DNA of 30,135 nt from SIG440 sp045591035. GTDB taxonomy: Bacteria; Bacillota; Clostridia; Monoglobales; Monoglobaceae. The translations under genes and the position numbers were made by a program. Every line of letters begins with the position of its first letter. Within the stretch, counting starts at the first letter, position 1. The notes below the pieces were generated by a model. The model had not been told where the DNA came from. It ran no database searches and saw only the letters and a program-made list of their open reading frames with translations. Of the stretch, positions 1 through 8,797 are shown one piece after another. The stretch lies in NCBI GenBank assembly GCA_045591035.1, contig JAZNSG010000049.1, positions 1 to 30,135 of the forward strand. The letters run 5' to 3'.

Positions 1-839
1 TACTTACCTGTTCTTGCCATACAGTTAAGAACTTCGTCAGCGAAGAGGAGGATGCCTCTCTTGTCACAAAGAGCACGAAGTGCAGGCATAAAGTCTGCAG
101 GAGGAATGATTGAGCCGCCCCAACCCTGGATAGGTTCGAGAACGATAGCTGCAACATTCTTGCCGCCTGAAGCACAAGCGTTGTCAAGCATACCTTCGAT
201 CATATGAATGTATGGTGATGAATCCTTCCAAGCTTCTTCTTCGCTTCTGCCAAAGAAGTCACGGTATGGATTAGGTCTGGGAACAAGCATAAAGCCGGGA
301 GCTCTCATATGTGTGTCAGGGCCAACAACTGCAAGTGAGTTTGCACCATAGGTCTTACCATGGAAATCTCTGAAGAAGGAAATAAATTCCTGCTTGCCTG
401 TTGCAGCACGAGCACAACGAAGACCGGCTTCAACTGCTGTTGTACCTGAATCATAAAGCTGGAAACCGCCAAAACGTCCGCCTGTGATTTCGTGGAGCTT
501 TTCAACAAGTTCCATCTTTACCTTTGTGGTAAAGTCGTGACAGTTCATAAGGTTCTTTGCATGGAAAGCAACTGCTTCACTGATTTTAGGATGGCAGTGG
601 CCAAGACCTGTAACATAGATACCTGATGAGAAGTCAAGATATGTATTACCGTCAACGTCTTTAAGGGTGTAGCCGTAGCCTGATTCAAAAGAAACAGGGA
701 ACAGTGAAACCTGGCTTGAATAACCCTTGAAGTGCTTAGCACATCTTTCGTGATACTCGATTGATTTGGGGCCCGGAACAGTTTCGGACACCATGTTAGG
801 AACATTTGCAAGATCCATTCTTGCCCAACCTTTACTCAT
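1..839 (-). CDS. Class III PLP-dependent aminotransferase (C-terminus cut by window edge)
   Basis: The reading frame from ATG at 839 (rc) stays open to base 1, giving about 279 residues of a family usually 400-450 long; the PLP-lysine part lies outside the window. The N-terminal half shows fold type I landmarks: DVDGNTYLDFSSGIYVTGLGHCHP near residues 60-85, the cofactor-phosphate region LYDSGTTAVEAGLRCARA, the FHGKT element, and FADEV with the Asp that pairs with the pyridine nitrogen. These enzymes move an amino group between an amino or omega-amino acid and a 2-oxo acid. The segment after FADEV reads LNCMARTGK instead of the common QTGFGRTGK, so the substrate cannot be read across from GABA or ornithine enzymes. 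An AGAGG ribosome site lies 8 bases before the ATG, and a sigma-A promoter sits at 910-937. It appears monocistronic from its 5' side. Confidence 0.9.
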   Translation of the reverse strand, partial: MSKGWARMDLANVPNMVSETVPGPKSIEYHERCAKHFKGYSSQVSLFPVSFESGYGYTLKDVDGNTYLDFSSGIYVTGLGHCHPKISEAVAFHAKNLMNCHDFTTKVKMELVEKLHEITGGRFGGFQLYDSGTTAVEAGLRCARAATGKQEFISFFRDFHGKTYGANSLAVVGPDTHMRAPGFMLVPRPNPYRDFFGRSEEEAWKDSSPYIHMIEGMLDNACASGGKNVAAIVLEPIQGWGGSIIPPADFMPALRALCDKRGILLFADEVLNCMARTGK

Positions 840-909
840 AGAAAATACCTCTTTTCATAAGAAATTATTAACGACAAGTGAAAACTTGCCCAATTATTTT
901 TATACTATA

Positions 910-937
910 ATTATATATATTTTTGAGAAAAAGTCAA
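910..937 (-). promoter_or_regulatory. Sigma-A type promoter of the aminotransferase gene
   Basis: On the minus strand, TTGACT (932-937) and TATAAT (910-915) are separated by 16 bases. The -10 lies about 70 bases upstream of the ATG at 839. The gap 840-1070 otherwise holds only AT-rich sequence; I see no clear hairpin terminator for rqcH in it. Confidence 0.65.
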
Positions 938-1070
938 CACAATTGGCAAAATTTCAAAGCAAAGGCCGAATTTTTAATATGTTTTCATAAAATTTGCAAC
1001 TTTGCACACGCATTTTTATATATATTTTTGGTTTTATTGTGTTTTGCTTTCTTTTTCTTTTGTTAAAGTG

Positions 1071-2828
1071 TTATTTTTTTAACGTTTCCACAAGCTTTTC
1101 GTCAGGAGTGACAAATACAGTATAGTTGGTATCATATATAACAAAACCGGGTTTTGAACCATTGGGTTTTCGGATATTTTTTACGAGAGTATAGTCTACG
1201 GCAACACCTGTGGCTTTTTGTGCCTTGCTGAAATATGCTGCAATTTTAGCAGCCTCAACCAAAGTGTTATCGGGAACTTCACCAGTGCCCTGGGTGCGTA
1301 TAATAACATGCGAACCGGGAATTTGCTTGGTGTGGAGCCACATATCTGTTGAAAACGCACTTTTTATGGTAAGCTCGTCGTTTTGTTTGTTGTTTCTGCC
1401 CACCAGAATTGTGTAGCCGTCAGATGACAAAAATTCAATAGGCTTTGCCTTTTTCTGGGCCTTTTTCTTTTTGGAATTTGTGGATGGCAGATATCCTTGT
1501 TCAACAAGCTCCTCACGAATTTCTGCAATATCACTGTAATCTGTAATACGGCTCATGGAATCCAGAACACTTTCGAGATATTCCTTTTCATCAAGAGCTT
1601 CCTTAAGCTGCTTCTTTGAATGTTCCTCGGTGGCTTTTGCCTTGGAATAGAGCTTGTAGTATCTTTGAGCGTTCTTTGATGGAGAAAGCTCAGGTTTCAG
1701 GGAGATTTCAATATCCTCAAGGTTCTCGGAATAATGATTTTGGACAATAATTTTAGATAAGCCGTCACTCATACGATAAAGGTTGGCTGTTAAAAGGTCC
1801 CCGTAAACTCTGTATTTATCACGGTTTGATGCTTTCTTTATGTTTTCGTTATGAAGAGCAATCTTTTTCTCACAGCGTTCAAGATTGTTACTTATGGTCT
1901 TAAGCGTTCCGGCGGCTTTTTGCGTGAGTCTGTCGTGCATGGCACGTGCGGAGTAAAAGGTCTCAACCGCTTCACTCACGGAATCACATTTTTTTACGTT
2001 GCAAAGTCCGTTATATTGGGTCAAATCAATGCAAGAAAAGGCAACCGGTCTGTCTGTTTCTTTGTCCAGGGCAACAAATCCGCTAGGGTGTGATTTAAGG
2101 AAATCATGAAAGAAGCCCGTTACAAAATCCGAAAAATCGGATTTGTCTATCGAACTTAAGAATTCGGTAGTGTTTTTTGAGTACCTGAATACAATTTCCC
2201 GGGCAAGTAATGGACTCATTCCCATAAATGAAGAAAGGAGAAGCTTGTCTAAAACGGCATCGCCGGGAGCTTTTTCAAGAATTTCTTTGAAATAATCTTT
2301 ATCAACCGAGCCGGGCTCTGCTTTGTCTTGTTTGGGGGGAAGCTCATAAAAAAGTCCGGGCAAAACCTGGCGGACTCCACTTGTTGTAAAATCAATGTGT
2401 TTTATTGAATCTATGATTTTTCCGTCATTTTGGACAATGATAATGTTGCTGTGTCTGCCCATAATTTCAATAATCAGGCTTTTTTCTGTCAAATCACCCA
2501 TTTCGGTGTAGCATTCAATATCAAATCTGACAATACGGTCAAAGCTGTGCTGGGAAATATTTTTGATTTTTCCGCCTGTAAGGTGCTTTCTCAAAATCAT
2601 ACAAAAAAGCGGAGCAGTCAAAGGGTTTTCACGGGGACTTTCCGTGAGATGGAGCCTTGGGTTGGATGAGGTGGCTGAAAAGAGTACACGAAAAACACCC
2701 TCCCGTGTGCGGACCGAAATAATAATTTCGTCCTTTTCGGGCTGGTAAATCTTATCAAACTTTCCGCCGATTAGTGTATCAGACAGTTCAGCAACTATTT
2801 TTTGTGTAACAAAGCCATCAAAAGCCAT
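1071..2828 (-). CDS. rqcH: Ribosome quality control protein RqcH (NEMF/NFACT family)
   Basis: RqcH binds the 50S subunit that still carries a stalled peptidyl-tRNA and recruits tRNA-Ala to add C-terminal alanine tails that mark the chain for degradation. The 585-residue product has the family layout: NFACT-N with FDR placing Asp97-Arg98 at the positions known to be essential in Bacillus subtilis RqcH, the GRHSN motif near 140, a helix-hairpin-helix region near 200-240, a long charged coiled-coil stretch around 310-450, and a C-terminal NFACT-R (DUF814) domain with DMWLHTKQIPGSHVIIRT. Start: ATG at 2828 follows AAGGAG by 6 bases; an in-frame ATG 20 codons upstream would add a hydrophobic leader unlike the family. 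Older annotations call this a fibronectin-binding protein (FbpA). It is divergent from yicC. Confidence 0.95.
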   Translation of the reverse strand: MAFDGFVTQKIVAELSDTLIGGKFDKIYQPEKDEIIISVRTREGVFRVLFSATSSNPRLHLTESPRENPLTAPLFCMILRKHLTGGKIKNISQHSFDRIVRFDIECYTEMGDLTEKSLIIEIMGRHSNIIIVQNDGKIIDSIKHIDFTTSGVRQVLPGLFYELPPKQDKAEPGSVDKDYFKEILEKAPGDAVLDKLLLSSFMGMSPLLAREIVFRYSKNTTEFLSSIDKSDFSDFVTGFFHDFLKSHPSGFVALDKETDRPVAFSCIDLTQYNGLCNVKKCDSVSEAVETFYSARAMHDRLTQKAAGTLKTISNNLERCEKKIALHNENIKKASNRDKYRVYGDLLTANLYRMSDGLSKIIVQNHYSENLEDIEISLKPELSPSKNAQRYYKLYSKAKATEEHSKKQLKEALDEKEYLESVLDSMSRITDYSDIAEIREELVEQGYLPSTNSKKKKAQKKAKPIEFLSSDGYTILVGRNNKQNDELTIKSAFSTDMWLHTKQIPGSHVIIRTQGTGEVPDNTLVEAAKIAAYFSKAQKATGVAVDYTLVKNIRKPNGSKPGFVIYDTNYTVFVTPDEKLVETLKK

Positions 2829-2859
2829 AACTACTCCTTCGAAAATTAAGTCTTTAAAC

Positions 2860-2888
2860 AGTATACAACAAAAGTTAAAAAAATTCAA
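2860..2888 (-). promoter_or_regulatory. Sigma-A type promoter of rqcH
   Basis: Minus-strand TTGAAT (2883-2888), 17-base spacer, TATACT (2860-2865). The -10 is about 32 bases upstream of the rqcH ATG, leaving a short leader with the AAGGAG ribosome site. Confidence 0.7.
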
Positions 2889-2896
2889 ATAATTAT

Positions 2897-2925
2897 TTGA
2901 TTTTTTTAAAAATATATGTTATACT
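2897..2925 (+). promoter_or_regulatory. Sigma-A type promoter of the yicC-remA-gmk-rpoZ cluster
   Basis: TTGATT (2897-2902), 17-base spacer, TATACT (2920-2925). It is back to back with the rqcH promoter, with only 8 bases between the two -35 boxes. A second TATAAT at 2933-2938 has no matching -35. Confidence 0.7.
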
Positions 2926-3010
2926 TACAATGTATAATCTTAGAATGGTGGGATTTTGAGCAAAACCAAGACGAAAATTCACCATGCTTTGTATTTTGGG
3001 AGGCATAAAA

Positions 3011-3886
3011 ATGCTTAAAAGTATGACTGGCTTTGGAAGAGCCGAAAAGTTGATTGACGGCTATGAAATAAAAGTTAATCTTAAATCAGTAAACCATCGT
3101 TATATGGATGCAAACGTGAGAGTTCCGAAGTATTATTCTTTTGCGGAGGATAAAATCCGTCAGGCTGCGACTAAGTATATTTCTCGCGGAAAGGTTGAAA
3201 TATTTGTTGGAGTTGAACGGACTGAGGGTTCAGGAAAGAATATTGCCATTGACGGAGAAACGGCTGAAAATTACATAAATGCACTGAAAAGTCTTTCTGC
3301 TTATGGAATTGAGGATGATGTGAAAATCTCCACGATTGCACAGTATCATGATATATTCAAGATTGAGAGCGATGAAGAAGACGAAGAGCGCATAACCGCA
3401 ATGATGATTGAAGTATTTTCAGAGGCGGCTGAGGACTTTGTGAATATGCGTATAAATGAGGGGAAGAATATGGAAAGGGATATTCTTTCACATATTGATA
3501 TTCTCTCTGAAAATCTTGAAGAGGTGAAAAAACGCTATCCCCTTATTATTGAGGAATATCGCCTTCGTCTTGAAAAGAAGATTGAGGAAGTTCTCGGGGA
3601 TAAAAATGTTGACGAAGCAAGGATTGTGACAGAGGCGGCAATTTTTGCCGAAAAGTCTGATATTGGTGAAGAAACCGTCAGACTTGCAAGTCACATAAAA
3701 GAATTTAAAAAGGCGATTGATACGGATCTGCCAATCGGCAAAAAGCTTGACTTTATGATTCAGGAAATGAATCGTGAAACAAACACAATGGGCTCAAAGG
3801 CTAATGATATTGAGATTTCAAAGCTGATTGTAAATATGAAATCCGAGATTGAAAAAATCAGAGAGCAAATTCAAAACATTGAATAG
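3011..3886 (+). CDS. yicC: YicC/YloC family endoribonuclease
   Basis: The 291-residue product starts with the family signature LKSMTGFGR and continues with LKSVNHRYMD (YicC_N domain). Its C-terminal third (DUF1732) contains EMNRETNTMGSKAND and the final IVNMKSEIEKIREQIQNIE. Family members are RNases; Escherichia coli YicC has been linked to turnover of the small RNA RyhB. Start: ATG at 3011 lies 7 bases after GGGAGG (2998-3003); an in-frame ATG nine codons earlier would place this Shine-Dalgarno inside the gene. It is first in the cluster, 26 bases before remA, the usual Firmicute order (yloC-remA-gmk-rpoZ). Confidence 0.93.
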   Translation: MLKSMTGFGRAEKLIDGYEIKVNLKSVNHRYMDANVRVPKYYSFAEDKIRQAATKYISRGKVEIFVGVERTEGSGKNIAIDGETAENYINALKSLSAYGIEDDVKISTIAQYHDIFKIESDEEDEERITAMMIEVFSEAAEDFVNMRINEGKNMERDILSHIDILSENLEEVKKRYPLIIEEYRLRLEKKIEEVLGDKNVDEARIVTEAAIFAEKSDIGEETVRLASHIKEFKKAIDTDLPIGKKLDFMIQEMNRETNTMGSKANDIEISKLIVNMKSEIEKIREQIQNIE

Positions 3887-3912
3887 ACTTGCGTTGAAAG
3901 AGGGCTAAGATT

Positions 3913-4206
3913 ATGAAGCTGATAAACATAGGATTCGGGAATATAGTATCAGGTGACCGTGTGGTTGCCATTGTGAGCCCTGATTCGGCTCCGGTAAAGC
4001 GTATTGTGCAGGATGCAAGAGATAAAGGTCTTCTCATTGATGCTTCCTGCGGACGTCGTACCCGTGCGGTTATTATTACCGACAGTGACCACGTTATTCT
4101 TTCTGCTATCCAGACTGAAACCATTGCGGGCAGAGCTTCTGTCAAGGAAGATGTGACCGAGGTTAAAGATGATGAAAGAATAGGGGAAGCAGAGAATGAA
4201 GAATAA
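3913..4206 (+). CDS. remA: RemA-type DNA-binding regulator (DUF370)
   Basis: RemA in Bacillus subtilis binds DNA and activates extracellular-matrix and osmoprotection genes; it assembles into ring-like oligomers. The 97-residue product carries the full family core: INIGFGNIV, AIVSPDSAPVKRIVQDARD, LIDASCGRRTRAVIITDSDHVILSAIQ and ETIAGR. The last 20 residues are an acidic tail (VKEDVTEVKDDERIGEAENEE) beyond the conserved part. In many Clostridia that lack a matrix operon the target is unknown, so the regulon here cannot be stated. The gene ends 11 bases inside gmk, implying translational coupling. Confidence 0.93.
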   Translation: MKLINIGFGNIVSGDRVVAIVSPDSAPVKRIVQDARDKGLLIDASCGRRTRAVIITDSDHVILSAIQTETIAGRASVKEDVTEVKDDERIGEAENEE

Positions 4207-4765
4207 AGGGAAAATCCTTGTGATTTCAGGTCCCTCAGGTGTTGGAAAGGGCACAATCATAAGAGAGTTGCTTAAACGGAATAATGACATCTCCCTTTCG
4301 GTTTCGGCTACAACCCGAACTCCGAGAACCGAGGATAAAGAAGGAGTTACTTACTTTTTCAAAACAAAAGATGAATTTAAGAAGATGATAGATAACTCAG
4401 AGTTTCTGGAGTGGGCTGTTTATAATGAGAATTATTACGGAACACCCATCAAAGCCCTTGAAGAAAAGACGAGCCGGGGTGAAAGCGTTATTTTGGAGAT
4501 TGAAGCACAGGGTGCCTTGAATGTTATGAAAATGAAACCTGATGTGGTATCTATCTTCGTTGCACCGCCAAGTGTTGAGACACTTTATGAAAGGCTTAAG
4601 GGCAGAGGCTCTGAAACTGAAGAAGAAGTTAGTCGAAGAGTAGCTGCCGCAAAATGGGAGCTGGAACAAAAAGACAAATACGGCTACATAGTTATTAATG
4701 ATGACCTTGATGAAGCAGTAGCCGAAATAGAAAATATAATCAAACTTGAAAAGGAGACTACTTAA
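4196..4765 (+). CDS. gmk: Guanylate kinase
   Basis: This enzyme phosphorylates GMP to GDP with ATP in the cytoplasm, feeding GTP, dGTP and second-messenger pools. The 189-residue length is normal. The P-loop GPSGVGKGT lies at residues 12-20, followed by the GMP-binding TTRTPRTEDKEGVTYFF and FLEWAVYNENYYGTP, then ILEIEAQGA and the lid region. The ATG at 4196 overlaps the 3' end of remA by 11 bases, and rpoZ starts one base after the stop. Confidence 0.96.
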   Translation: MKNKGKILVISGPSGVGKGTIIRELLKRNNDISLSVSATTRTPRTEDKEGVTYFFKTKDEFKKMIDNSEFLEWAVYNENYYGTPIKALEEKTSRGESVILEIEAQGALNVMKMKPDVVSIFVAPPSVETLYERLKGRGSETEEEVSRRVAAAKWELEQKDKYGYIVINDDLDEAVAEIENIIKLEKETT

Positions 4766-4766
4766 A

Positions 4767-5015
4767 ATGATGATTTATCCACCAATTACGGAACTTGTTA
4801 AAAAGACAGGAAGCAGATATGCCTTGGTTATTGAAACGGCAAAGAGAACAAGACAACTTACTGAGGGAGCACAAAAGCTTTCAGACGTAAAAACTTCTAA
4901 AGATGTTACCGTCGCTGTAAATGAGATTTATGAAAATAAAATCGAAGCGATTGGAATCAAAGGAAGTGAACAGACCAAGGATGCTGTCTTTGCGGAAGAA
5001 CAGCCTGAAATTTAA
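4767..5015 (+). CDS. rpoZ: DNA-directed RNA polymerase omega subunit
   Basis: Omega is the small subunit that helps fold and hold beta-prime in RNA polymerase. The 82-residue product begins MMIYPPITEL and has the conserved helix SRYALVIETAKRTRQL. Start: ATG at 4767, one base after the gmk stop and 10 bases after GGAG (4753-4756); an in-frame ATG at 4746 would lie inside gmk upstream of this site. The tail (residues 58-82) is acidic. In many Firmicutes coaBC follows; here a hairpin terminator follows instead. Confidence 0.93.
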   Translation: MMIYPPITELVKKTGSRYALVIETAKRTRQLTEGAQKLSDVKTSKDVTVAVNEIYENKIEAIGIKGSEQTKDAVFAEEQPEI

Positions 5016-5025
5016 TTCCAAAAAT

Positions 5026-5062
5026 AAAGGACTGCTCCAATTTGAAGTAGTCCTTTGCTTTT
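5026..5062 (+). terminator. Intrinsic terminator after rpoZ
   Basis: AAAGGACTGCTCC (5026-5038) and GAAGTAGTCCTTT (5044-5056) form a 13-bp stem with two G-U pairs around an AATTT loop, followed by GCTTTT. It separates yicC-remA-gmk-rpoZ from priA, though read-through is possible because I find no strong promoter just before priA. Confidence 0.7.
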
Positions 5063-5088
5063 AAATAATTACAAGTTGAGAGAAAACT

Positions 5089-7326
5089 ATGATAGCAAGG
5101 GTAGTACTTAACAATAAAGAACAAAATATTGACAAAGCTTTTGACTACACAGTACCCGAAAACCTAAAAGAAAGGGTTTGCCCGGGTATGCGTGTTGTTG
5201 TGCCATTCGGACGGCAAAATAAGGGTGTTGAGGGTATTGTGACAGGTCTTTGCGAGACCAGTGATTTTGAAAGGCTCAAGCCTATAAAAAGCATTATCGG
5301 AAGAGAACCTGTATGCAGTGAAAAGGCTTTGAAACTTTGCCTTTGGATAAGCCAGAATTATTTTTGTTCTCTTTATCAGGCAATTCGCCTCACCTTGCCA
5401 CCGGGTTTGTCATCGGGCGTTTCAGAAAAAACAATAAATACGGCAAGGCTTGTTGTCAGCCACGAAACGGCATTTTCTCTTGCTGAAGAATGCCGAGCTA
5501 AGGGTGCTGTTGCTCAGGCGAGGGTGATAGAGGCTTTGATTATGAATGAAGAAATGCCGATTGCAAAGCTTGTGAAAGAAAAGGGCGGTACATATGATGC
5601 TGTCAGAACCCTGGAAAAGAAGGGGTTTTTAATCGTTGAAAGTACCCAATTGGTTCGTCAGGCGTTTGATGAAAATAAATACGAAAAAACTGTTGCATAC
5701 AAGCCCACCCGGGAGCAAAAGACGGTTATAGACCATTTGTATTCGTCCATAGACGAGGGGAAATGCGAAAAGATTCTTCTCAGAGGTGTTACGGGGAGCG
5801 GCAAGACAGAGGTTTTTCTTCAGGCAATTGAACACGCTATAAAAAACGGGAAAAATGCAATTATGCTTGTCCCTGAGATTTCACTTACTCCCCAGATGGT
5901 ACAAAGGTTTGCAGGTAGATTCGGAAGCCGTGTTGCGGTTATCCACAGTGCTCTTTCAAATGGCGAACGCTTTGACCAGTGGAACAGGATTAAAAACGGA
6001 GAAGTCAGGGTTGTTGTTGGTGCACGTTCTGCGATTTTTGCCCCTATGGATAATATCGGCATAATTATACTTGACGAGGAACACGAAAACAGCTATAAAT
6101 CCGAAACTGCGCCCAGATACCATGCGATTGAGGTGGCGGAGCATATTGCGGAAAGTGAAAAGTGCGTTTTGCTTCTTGCTTCGGCAACGCCTTCGGTTAA
6201 TGAATATTACAATGCAAGATGCGGAAAATACAAACTTTTTGAAATGACAAAAAGATATAATGAAACTGCTTTGCCGAATGTTAAAATTGTGGACATGCGT
6301 GGAGAACTTTTTGATAACAAAAATCGTTCACCCATTAGCCTTGAACTTCAGGCTGAAATACGAAAAAATCTGTTTATTAAACAGAAAACCATTTTGTTTT
6401 TGAATCGCAGGGGCTACAGCACCTTTGTCTCTTGCCGGGAATGTGGCGAGGTAATAAATTGTCCTGATTGCAGCATAGCCATGACATACCACAAAGGCTC
6501 AGATTCACTTTCTTGTCATTATTGCGGAAGAACCATGAAGAATGTGACATTGTGCCCTGCTTGTGGCTCAAAGTATATTCGTTATTTTGGCACAGGGACT
6601 CAGAAAATTGAAGAGGAACTTAAAAAACTTTTCCCTGACGCAAAAATTCTCAGGATGGACGCAGATACAACCTCACAAAAAGGTGGACACGAAAAGATAC
6701 TTGATGAATTCAAAAAAGACGATTCGGATATTCTTTTGGGAACCCAGATGGTTACAAAGGGACTTGATTTTCACCAGGTAACATTGGTTGGAGTTTTGGC
6801 GGCAGATGCAGCTCTTGCAGTTGAGGATTTCAGGGCGGGGGAAAGGGCGTTTTCGCTGTTTACCCAGGTCTGCGGAAGAGCGGGCAGAGGTGATGTCCCG
6901 GGACGTGCGGTTATACAGACTTATCAACCCTTTAACACGGTGATTAATTTTTCAAAAAAGCATGATTTTGAGTCCTTTTATGAAAATGAAATAATCCAGC
7001 GAAAAAGGTTGAATTATCCACCGTTTTGTGACATAATATATATAATGATGACTGGTGAAGAAGAAGCTTCTGTTAAACAGTGTTGCGAGGATTTGGGAGA
7101 CAAACTGAAAGCGGCAATGAAACAGGATGATAATATCTTCTCAATTCTCGGACCGGCGGCTGCACCAATCGAAAAAATACGAAACAATTTCAGGTATCGT
7201 ATACTTCTTAAGTGCAAGGACAAAGACAAGTCTAAGCCTTTGCTTAGAAAATTGTATGATGAGTTCGAGAGAACTAACAAAAAAGTACTTCTGACAATTG
7301 ATATAAATCCGGTAAATATGTTTTAA
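5089..7326 (+). CDS. priA: Primosomal replication restart helicase PriA
   Basis: PriA recognises stalled or collapsed forks and loads the replicative helicase away from oriC; it is a 3'-5' superfamily 2 helicase. The 745-residue product has the N-terminal DNA-binding domain (VVVPFGRQNKGVEGIV), Walker A GVTGSGKTE near residue 235, the Walker B box LDEEH near 327 and LASATPS near 363. It also has eight cysteines in four CxxC pairs at about 447-493, which bind two zinc ions, and the motif VI region QVCGRAGRG. All expected parts are present. The start at 5089 has only a weak GAGAG site. It opens the second part of the plus-strand cluster; def follows 27 bases later. Confidence 0.96.
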   Translation: MIARVVLNNKEQNIDKAFDYTVPENLKERVCPGMRVVVPFGRQNKGVEGIVTGLCETSDFERLKPIKSIIGREPVCSEKALKLCLWISQNYFCSLYQAIRLTLPPGLSSGVSEKTINTARLVVSHETAFSLAEECRAKGAVAQARVIEALIMNEEMPIAKLVKEKGGTYDAVRTLEKKGFLIVESTQLVRQAFDENKYEKTVAYKPTREQKTVIDHLYSSIDEGKCEKILLRGVTGSGKTEVFLQAIEHAIKNGKNAIMLVPEISLTPQMVQRFAGRFGSRVAVIHSALSNGERFDQWNRIKNGEVRVVVGARSAIFAPMDNIGIIILDEEHENSYKSETAPRYHAIEVAEHIAESEKCVLLLASATPSVNEYYNARCGKYKLFEMTKRYNETALPNVKIVDMRGELFDNKNRSPISLELQAEIRKNLFIKQKTILFLNRRGYSTFVSCRECGEVINCPDCSIAMTYHKGSDSLSCHYCGRTMKNVTLCPACGSKYIRYFGTGTQKIEEELKKLFPDAKILRMDADTTSQKGGHEKILDEFKKDDSDILLGTQMVTKGLDFHQVTLVGVLAADAALAVEDFRAGERAFSLFTQVCGRAGRGDVPGRAVIQTYQPFNTVINFSKKHDFESFYENEIIQRKRLNYPPFCDIIYIMMTGEEEASVKQCCEDLGDKLKAAMKQDDNIFSILGPAAAPIEKIRNNFRYRILLKCKDKDKSKPLLRKLYDEFERTNKKVLLTIDINPVNMF

Positions 7327-7353
7327 ACAAAAGAAAAGGTAGATGAGAGAAAT

Positions 7354-7818
7354 ATGGCAATAAGGACAATTGTAAAACATGGTGATGATGTTCTTACAAA
7401 AAAATGCAGAACGGTAGAAAAATTTGACGAAAGACTGGAACTTCTTATAAACGATATGTTTGATACCCTTTATGATTCCGGGGGTGCAGGTCTTGCGGCA
7501 CCTCAGGTAGGGGTTTTGCGCCGTATTGCGGTTGTTGATATAGGCGATGGACCCTATGAGTTGGTTAATCCGGAAATAGTGTCAACCGAAGGTGAACAAA
7601 CGGGCGCGGAGGGGTGCCTCAGCTATCCCGGACAGTTCGGGGTAGTAACAAGGCCGATGAAGGTTAAAGTTAAAGCCCAGGACCGTCATGGTGAGTGGCA
7701 TGAATATGAGGGAGAGGAACTACTTGCTAGGGCATTCTGTCATGAATGTGACCATCTTGACGGGAAAATGTTTATGTCACTGGTTTCAGAGTGGATTGAA
7801 CTTGAGCAAGAAGATTGA
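7354..7818 (+). CDS. def: Peptide deformylase
   Basis: This metalloenzyme removes the formyl group from the N-terminal methionine of new chains as they leave the ribosome. The 154-residue product has all three active-site motifs: GAGLAAPQ (44-51), EGCLS (86-90, metal ligand Cys88) and HECDH (130-134, ligands His130 and His134, catalytic Glu131). The short form without a long insertion is the one common in Clostridia. It sits directly before fmt, the enzyme that adds the same formyl group to initiator tRNA. Confidence 0.96.
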   Translation: MAIRTIVKHGDDVLTKKCRTVEKFDERLELLINDMFDTLYDSGGAGLAAPQVGVLRRIAVVDIGDGPYELVNPEIVSTEGEQTGAEGCLSYPGQFGVVTRPMKVKVKAQDRHGEWHEYEGEELLARAFCHECDHLDGKMFMSLVSEWIELEQED

Positions 7819-7840
7819 TTTTGGAGAGGACTGAGTTAAC

Positions 7841-8770
7841 TTGAATATTCTGTTTATGGGAACGCCTGATTTTGCGGTACCCTGTCTTGAAATTCTTCTG
7901 AAAAGCAAACACACGGTATGCGGTGTCGTGACTCAACCGGACAAGCCATCCGGCAGAGGTCACAAACTTCAGCCACCCCCCGTAAAACGACTTGCTTTGG
8001 AATATGGCATTGAAATTTTTCAGCCTGAAACACTAAAGGACTATGCATTTGATGAAAATCTTAAGAGACTTAATCCCGACTTTATAGTCGTAGTGGCTTA
8101 TGGAAAGATTCTTCCCGAGTATATACTTAATTATCCCAAATACGGTTGTATCAATATGCATGCATCACTTCTTCCGAAATACCGTGGTGCCGGACCTATT
8201 CAGTGGTCTGTTGTGAACGGTGAAGAAAAAACGGGAGTTACATCCATGCTTATGGAGAAAGGCTTGGATACCGGCGATATGCTTCTTAAGGCAGAAACCG
8301 AAATCGGGGAATATGAGACAGCAAGTGAGCTTCACGACAGACTCATGGTTATGGGAGCAGAGCTTCTTGTTGAAACAATAGAAAGGTTAGAAAATGGTGA
8401 GATTATTCCCGAAAAACAAAACGAAGAAGATTCTTGTTATGCTCCTATGATAAGCAAGGAAACCGCAAAAATTGACTGGTCAAGGTCGGCAAGAGTGGTT
8501 TCGAAGTTAGTATGTGGAATGAATTCCTGGCCAGTTGCACACACTCTGTATAAGGGCGAGATTTTAAAAATTTATCGTGGCGTTGTGGGAGAAAAGAAAA
8601 ACGGGAAAACCGGACAGATTGTAAAGGCTGATGAACATGGAATTGAGATTGTTTGCGGTGATGGGTTAACCTTTAATGCAACAGAAATTCAGCTTCCCGG
8701 CTCCAAACCCATGATGGTTAAAGATTACCTTAATGGTCATACTATTGAGGTTGGTGAAGTTTTAGGTTGA
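7841..8770 (+). CDS. fmt: Methionyl-tRNA formyltransferase
   Basis: Fmt formylates Met-tRNA(fMet) with 10-formyltetrahydrofolate. The 309-residue product has the Rossmann N-terminus NILFMGTPDFAVP and the catalytic loop with Asn105 and His107 in NMHASLLPKYRGAGP. Asp143 is in GLDTGD, and a C-terminal OB-like tRNA-binding domain starts near 205. The start is TTG at 7841: the only nearby ATG would remove the first beta strand, while GGAGAGG lies 12 bases upstream of the TTG. It follows def by 22 bases. Confidence 0.95.
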   Translation: MNILFMGTPDFAVPCLEILLKSKHTVCGVVTQPDKPSGRGHKLQPPPVKRLALEYGIEIFQPETLKDYAFDENLKRLNPDFIVVVAYGKILPEYILNYPKYGCINMHASLLPKYRGAGPIQWSVVNGEEKTGVTSMLMEKGLDTGDMLLKAETEIGEYETASELHDRLMVMGAELLVETIERLENGEIIPEKQNEEDSCYAPMISKETAKIDWSRSARVVSKLVCGMNSWPVAHTLYKGEILKIYRGVVGEKKNGKTGQIVKADEHGIEIVCGDGLTFNATEIQLPGSKPMMVKDYLNGHTIEVGEVLG

Positions 8771-8797
8771 TTTTGAATAATTGAAAGGAAGGTAAGT

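Noticed and set aside
766..990. Plus-strand open frame across the aminotransferase start and promoter
   Set aside because: It overlaps the gene start and promoter, has no ribosome site and encodes low-complexity sequence.
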